19,670 nucleotides of DNA, taken from contig CAYUIS010000097.1 of the NCBI GenBank assembly GCA_964444825.1, positions 1-19,670 of the forward strand. The letters are read 5' to 3'. Below the pieces are notes generated by a model. It saw only the letters and a list, made by a program, of their open reading frames with translations, did not search any database and had not been told where the DNA came from. Below, piece by piece: positions 15,919-19,670 of this stretch. The stretch comes from CAYUIS01 sp964444825. GTDB lineage: Bacteria; Chloroflexota; Anaerolineae; B4-G1. The position numbers and the translations under genes were made by a program. The first letter of the stretch is position 1. Each line of letters begins with the position of its first letter.

Positions 15919-17253
15919 GTGAGCCTTGGCACAAGGTCGGTCCAGCCCTCAAAAGGACGGGCGTTCACCTCGCGGCGCGTGGTGATCATGTTGCTTGTGC
16001 TAAGCCTGCTGGCACTGGCAGTAACAGGGTCCCCCATCTACTCTCGCCTGAGCTATGTATGGGCGCTCCTCCTGGTTGGCGGCTGGATCTGGTCTCTGCT
16101 GGCATTGCGCGGCGTCCAGGTGATACGTGAAGCGACCACGCATCGGGCCCAGGTGGGACAGATTCTCGAGGAGCGGTTTGTGATTCAGAACCAGAACAGC
16201 CTTCCCCGACTGTGGCTGGAGGTGCACGATCAGGCCACCCTGCCGGGTTCACGAGGGTCGCGTGTGCTCGGCATTCTCAAGGGCCACCAGCGACGTTCCT
16301 ACCTGATAAACACCCGCCTGGTGCAGCGGGGTGTGTTCTCCCTGGGGCCTACAGTACTGGCATCGGGAGATCCCTTTGGCCTGTTCACCGTCAAGCACAC
16401 GTTGCCCTCTGATGGTTCGCTGCTGGTCTATCCAATGATGGTGGATGTACGCACTTTCCCCAGTCCGGCCGGACTGCTATCAGGAGGAGAGTCTTTGCGT
16501 CGCCGCACGCACCAGATGACGCCCAACGCGGCAGGTGTGCGGGAGTATGCCCCAGGCGATTCTCTGAACCGTATCCATTGGGTGAGCACAGCGCGGCGAA
16601 ACCGCTTGATGGTCAAGGAATTCGAATTGGACCCCCTGGCCGAGGTGTGGATATTCGTGGATGGTGCACGCGCCGTTCAAGCCGCACTGCCCCACTCTCC
16701 TTCCGACATGGCCAGATCAGCATCGTTGCACCCTCCTGAGGAGGTGGTCCTGCCCCCCTCCACCGAGGAATATACGGCCAGCATCGCTGTTTCGCTGGCC
16801 CGCTATTTCCTACGCCGCAGGCGAGCGGTGGGGATGATGTATCACGGTCGATCGTACCTGCCTCAGATGCTGGCTCCCGAGCGGGGCCCACGGCAGTTGG
16901 GCAAGATCTTGGAAGCTATGGCGCTGTTGAGGGCGGAGGGAGACCTGCCCATCTCCGGGTTGGTGATGGCCCAGGCCCAGCACTTGCCCCGCGGGAGCAC
17001 GGTGATTCTGATCACGCCTTCCACCGAAAGGGAGATCGCCGTGACCATAGATCACCTGTTGCGATTCGGGCACCGGCCGGTCGTCGTCCTGCTCGACGCC
17101 GCCTCCTTTGATGGCCCCCTGGGAACAGCGACGCTGGCGATGGCCATCGCGGGACTCGGCGTGCCGGTCTGCCGAGTGGCATATGGCGCAGACCTGGGAA
17201 CCGCTTTGAGCATCGAATCGAGCGTGGTGGGGAACGGAATCCGGTGGAACTGA
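15919..17253 (+). CDS. DUF58 family membrane protein
   Basis: The protein has 444 residues from the GTG at 15919, which follows GAGGAGGAGAG at 7-base spacing. Two membrane segments lie near residues 21-37 and 45-62, with an external or cytoplasmic domain after them. The DUF58 signature is at about 208-239 (EYAPGDSLNRIHWVSTARRN, then LMVKEFELDP), followed by VWIFVDGAR, which starts a von Willebrand-A-like fold. DUF58 proteins are usually encoded with a MoxR ATPase and a TgpA-like transglutaminase. The transglutaminase gene follows with a 10-base overlap, but no MoxR gene lies upstream. The role in the family is poorly defined; envelope protein maturation or assembly is the usual suggestion. 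Confidence 0.88.
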   Translation: MSLGTRSVQPSKGRAFTSRRVVIMLLVLSLLALAVTGSPIYSRLSYVWALLLVGGWIWSLLALRGVQVIREATTHRAQVGQILEERFVIQNQNSLPRLWLEVHDQATLPGSRGSRVLGILKGHQRRSYLINTRLVQRGVFSLGPTVLASGDPFGLFTVKHTLPSDGSLLVYPMMVDVRTFPSPAGLLSGGESLRRRTHQMTPNAAGVREYAPGDSLNRIHWVSTARRNRLMVKEFELDPLAEVWIFVDGARAVQAALPHSPSDMARSASLHPPEEVVLPPSTEEYTASIAVSLARYFLRRRRAVGMMYHGRSYLPQMLAPERGPRQLGKILEAMALLRAEGDLPISGLVMAQAQHLPRGSTVILITPSTEREIAVTIDHLLRFGHRPVVVLLDAASFDGPLGTATLAMAIAGLGVPVCRVAYGADLGTALSIESSVVGNGIRWN

Positions 17254-19670
17254 GGGAGACGCTATCCAGATTGGTGTCACCACCAGAAGGCCGGTGGTGG
17301 GATCTGCCTGCTGCGCTTTTGCTGCTGGCGGCACTGATCACGGCCGGCATGCGCCTGGTCGCCACTGAGTGGACCGATCACCTGGACCTGGTCTACACGA
17401 TGACGTTTCTGGGGATACTGGTCGGGCTGGCCCTGGGACAGAGCCGCTTCTCTCGACCCTGGACCGCCGCTCTTGGCCTGGCCTATGGCCTTTTTGTCGT
17501 CCCCCGGCAACTCTCCCTCGCGCTGATACACGCCCCGGAGGACGCTCTGTGGACCGAGCGGTTGGCACGGTTGATGCAGCGTCTCGCCATATCTATCACT
17601 CAATTGCTGCAACAGGAACCCGTACAAGACCCCCTGCTTTTTGTCTTTTTGGTATCAAGCCTTACTTGGATGCTAGGGGTGCAGGCGGGTTATGGTTTGA
17701 CCCGCTACGCTCGCTCCTGGCGGGCGATCCTGCCAACCGGCGTCGCCGTGCTCGTCATCCAGACGTACGACCCCTTCGTCACCAGCCGTGCCTGGTACCT
17801 GGCCGTCTACCTCCTCTTTACCCTGCTTTTCGTGGCTCGGGTGAACTACCTGCGGCACCGGGCCCACTGGCGCCGGGATCTCTTTTCCCTACCTTCCTAT
17901 CTGGGCTCCGATACGGCCCGCGTCACTCTGCAAATTACCATCGTGATCGTCCTCGTGGCCTGGAGTGTGCCCGCTGTGGCCACCGCTATCTCACCAGCCC
18001 AGGATGTCTGGCAGCGGATCACCCGACCGTGGATCTCTCTGCGAGACCGTCTGGAGCACGCTGTTGTTTCCCTGCGCGATCAGGCGAGCACTGTCTACAA
18101 TGTCCACTCTGATACCCTCGCCTTGGGGCAGGGTGGCGAACTCTCGGATGACATCGCACTGGTCGTTGAGCCACAACACGATACCCCCATTGGCAGTCGC
18201 CACTATTGGCGCGCCCGCGTGTACGACACCTACGCCGACGGGGAGTGGCACACGACCATCGTATCTACGACCCAGACCATCGTCCCTGGATACCTGCCGT
18301 TGCTTTTCCCTGAGGTGGCAGGCGGTCGGACATCGGCCTTTACCATCACCACCGCGCTCCCGATCTCAATGCTCTACCTTCCCGGTCAGCCCTCGTTCCT
18401 CAGCCACGCCGCCCAAGCCGACCTGGCGCATAACCCCGATGGCACGGTTGACATCGTCGCGCTGCACGCAAAACCACCCTTGAACGGTGGCGCGACCTAT
18501 CGGGTTCGCGCTTCCCTCAACGCCCCGGCCATCGCCCAACTGCGTTCTGCGGGCGCCGACTATCCCGCCTGGGTCACCGATCGTTATCTCCAGTTGCCGC
18601 CCAACATCACCCCCCGTGTTCGAGAGCTGGCCCATCAGTTTACAGTTGGACGAGATAACCCATACGACGTCGCCGCTGCCATCACGACCTACCTCCGCCG
18701 CACCATCCCGTATGACGAGGTGGTCTCTTCCCCCCCCTCCGGTCAAGAGCCTCTCGATTGGTTCCTATTTGACCATCGCAAGGGATTCTGCACCTATTAC
18801 GCCTCCGCCGAGGTCATTCTGCTGCGTTCCCTGGGCATCCCCGCTCGCCTGGCCTCTGGCTTTGCCCAGGGCGAGCGCCAAGTTGGCGGTGACATCTATA
18901 TGCCAGGCCGGGGCGACAATCCTCCTTGGTCCGAAAACAGTGACGTCTATGTCGTCAGGCAGCGTGATTCTCACGCCTGGCCAGAAGTCTACTTCCCCGG
19001 CTTCGGCTGGATCGAGTTTGAGCCCACTGCGGCTCAGCCACCGCTCAACCGCCCCCTGGGCGAGGATGAACCCGACGCCGGGGAAGGTGGTCCGCCACCG
19101 CTGAGTTCAGACGCCGACCCCGGTGAGCCCTGGGAGATGCTCAGGGAAGAGATTCCCAGGCCAGTGGGGGGTCCTCTCTCCGGGTCTGACGCCGGTTCCG
19201 GCTCCAGGCTTCGCACTGTTTTGACGCTTTTGGTCCTGGGCACTGGTTTGATCGTGATCGCCATCATCTGGCGCAGGCGATTTGGACCCGAGCCCGTTTT
19301 GCCCATCCTGCTGCAAAAGGGCCTGCGCCGTCTGAACATAGACCTGCCCGCCCTGTTGAACCGCTGGATCGTCCATGCCACGCTACCATTCTTGACCCGG
19401 GCGTATATGCAGATCAACTATGCGCTGGTTCGCCTGGGTGCTCCACCTGAGCCTGCCGACACCCCCGCCGAACGTGCCGAGGCGTTGAGACGTCAACTCC
19501 CCTTGGCGACAGGCCCTGCCGAGCGTCTGCTGGCCGAGTATCAGACTGGGGTTTATGGGCGCCGTCCTGGCGACCTGCACGTCGCCCGGCGGGCCGGTCA
19601 TGCGATCCGTAGTCTGTCCTGGAAAGCCGTGCTCCGCCGGCTGGTTGACCGGCTGATGCCCCGTAGCTAG
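17244..19670 (+). CDS. TgpA-like membrane transglutaminase (DUF3488/transglutaminase-like/DUF4129)
   Basis: The protein has 808 residues. The GTG start at 17244 overlaps the DUF58 stop, implying coupled translation. Residues about 20-250 hold several membrane helices. The external part follows, with YWRARVYDTYADGEWHTT near 321-338, and the transglutaminase core is at about 460-600. Catalytic residues visible are Cys516 in KGFCTYYAS and His577 in DSHAWPEVYF. The third position is in WIEFEPTA, with Glu593 where many relatives have Asp, a variant common in this family. A Pro/Glu/Asp-rich linker at 600-650 precedes a membrane helix at about 658-676 and a cytoplasmic DUF4129-type tail (RAYMQINYALVRLG, TPAERAEALRR, YGRR). 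The TAG stop is the last three bases of the window. Confidence 0.9.
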   Translation: MELRETLSRLVSPPEGRWWDLPAALLLLAALITAGMRLVATEWTDHLDLVYTMTFLGILVGLALGQSRFSRPWTAALGLAYGLFVVPRQLSLALIHAPEDALWTERLARLMQRLAISITQLLQQEPVQDPLLFVFLVSSLTWMLGVQAGYGLTRYARSWRAILPTGVAVLVIQTYDPFVTSRAWYLAVYLLFTLLFVARVNYLRHRAHWRRDLFSLPSYLGSDTARVTLQITIVIVLVAWSVPAVATAISPAQDVWQRITRPWISLRDRLEHAVVSLRDQASTVYNVHSDTLALGQGGELSDDIALVVEPQHDTPIGSRHYWRARVYDTYADGEWHTTIVSTTQTIVPGYLPLLFPEVAGGRTSAFTITTALPISMLYLPGQPSFLSHAAQADLAHNPDGTVDIVALHAKPPLNGGATYRVRASLNAPAIAQLRSAGADYPAWVTDRYLQLPPNITPRVRELAHQFTVGRDNPYDVAAAITTYLRRTIPYDEVVSSPPSGQEPLDWFLFDHRKGFCTYYASAEVILLRSLGIPARLASGFAQGERQVGGDIYMPGRGDNPPWSENSDVYVVRQRDSHAWPEVYFPGFGWIEFEPTAAQPPLNRPLGEDEPDAGEGGPPPLSSDADPGEPWEMLREEIPRPVGGPLSGSDAGSGSRLRTVLTLLVLGTGLIVIAIIWRRRFGPEPVLPILLQKGLRRLNIDLPALLNRWIVHATLPFLTRAYMQINYALVRLGAPPEPADTPAERAEALRRQLPLATGPAERLLAEYQTGVYGRRPGDLHVARRAGHAIRSLSWKAVLRRLVDRLMPRS

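Overview
The window looks like part of a Chloroflexota genome (Anaerolineae or Caldilineae type), GC-rich and probably from an uncultured lineage. The clues are lipoproteins with long Thr/Pro stalks built on PTATPTP-like repeats, a Tat-type lipoprotein, family 5 solute-binding and OppB/OppC-type transport proteins, and a DUF58 plus TgpA-like transglutaminase pair. The phylum call is inference from gene content; no rRNA or tRNA gene was seen.

Left half (1-8820, minus strand). Six tightly spaced genes lead into a seventh that runs off the left edge. Five encode surface lipoproteins with the same plan: signal peptide and lipobox, a 60-70 residue Thr/Pro stalk, then a right-handed parallel beta-helix with paired cysteines. 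Four of these end in the DQR...RP...CDIGAFE tail of choice-of-anchor-Q-type proteins. One carries an extra formylglycine-generating-enzyme-fold domain. The sixth keeps the signal peptide and stalk but carries an alpha/beta-hydrolase instead. The first gene of the array has lost its C-terminal tail after an in-frame TAG, and a 27-codon orphan tail of the same family abuts the next gene upstream. The array looks like a tandem family that has been duplicating, swapping cargo and decaying.

Middle (8818-13465, minus strand). A 1337-residue protein fuses an N-terminal membrane/helical module, an OppB-type permease, an OppC-type permease and an M28 peptidase-like ectodomain with a PA-like insert. 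By eye, most of the metal-binding and catalytic residues of the peptidase domain are replaced. A small single-pass membrane protein of unknown function lies just upstream.

Right half (13466-19670, plus strand). A 340-base divergent region holds a good sigma70-type promoter and an 18-bp near-palindrome. It precedes a family 5 solute-binding lipoprotein whose domain order appears circularly permuted: the usual C-terminal segment comes first and the protein ends where that segment would normally begin. After a 391-base gap come a DUF58 protein and an overlapping TgpA-like transglutaminase, whose stop codon is the last base of the window. The usual MoxR ATPase partner is not present.

Working model (inference): the divergent binding protein and the fused permease are two halves of a peptide or small-molecule importer whose ATPases lie elsewhere, and the downstream array builds a cell-surface coat of stalked beta-helix proteins. 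The strongest candidates for something undescribed are the permuted binding protein, the permease-permease-pseudopeptidase fusion, and the stalked lipoprotein array with exchangeable cargo.
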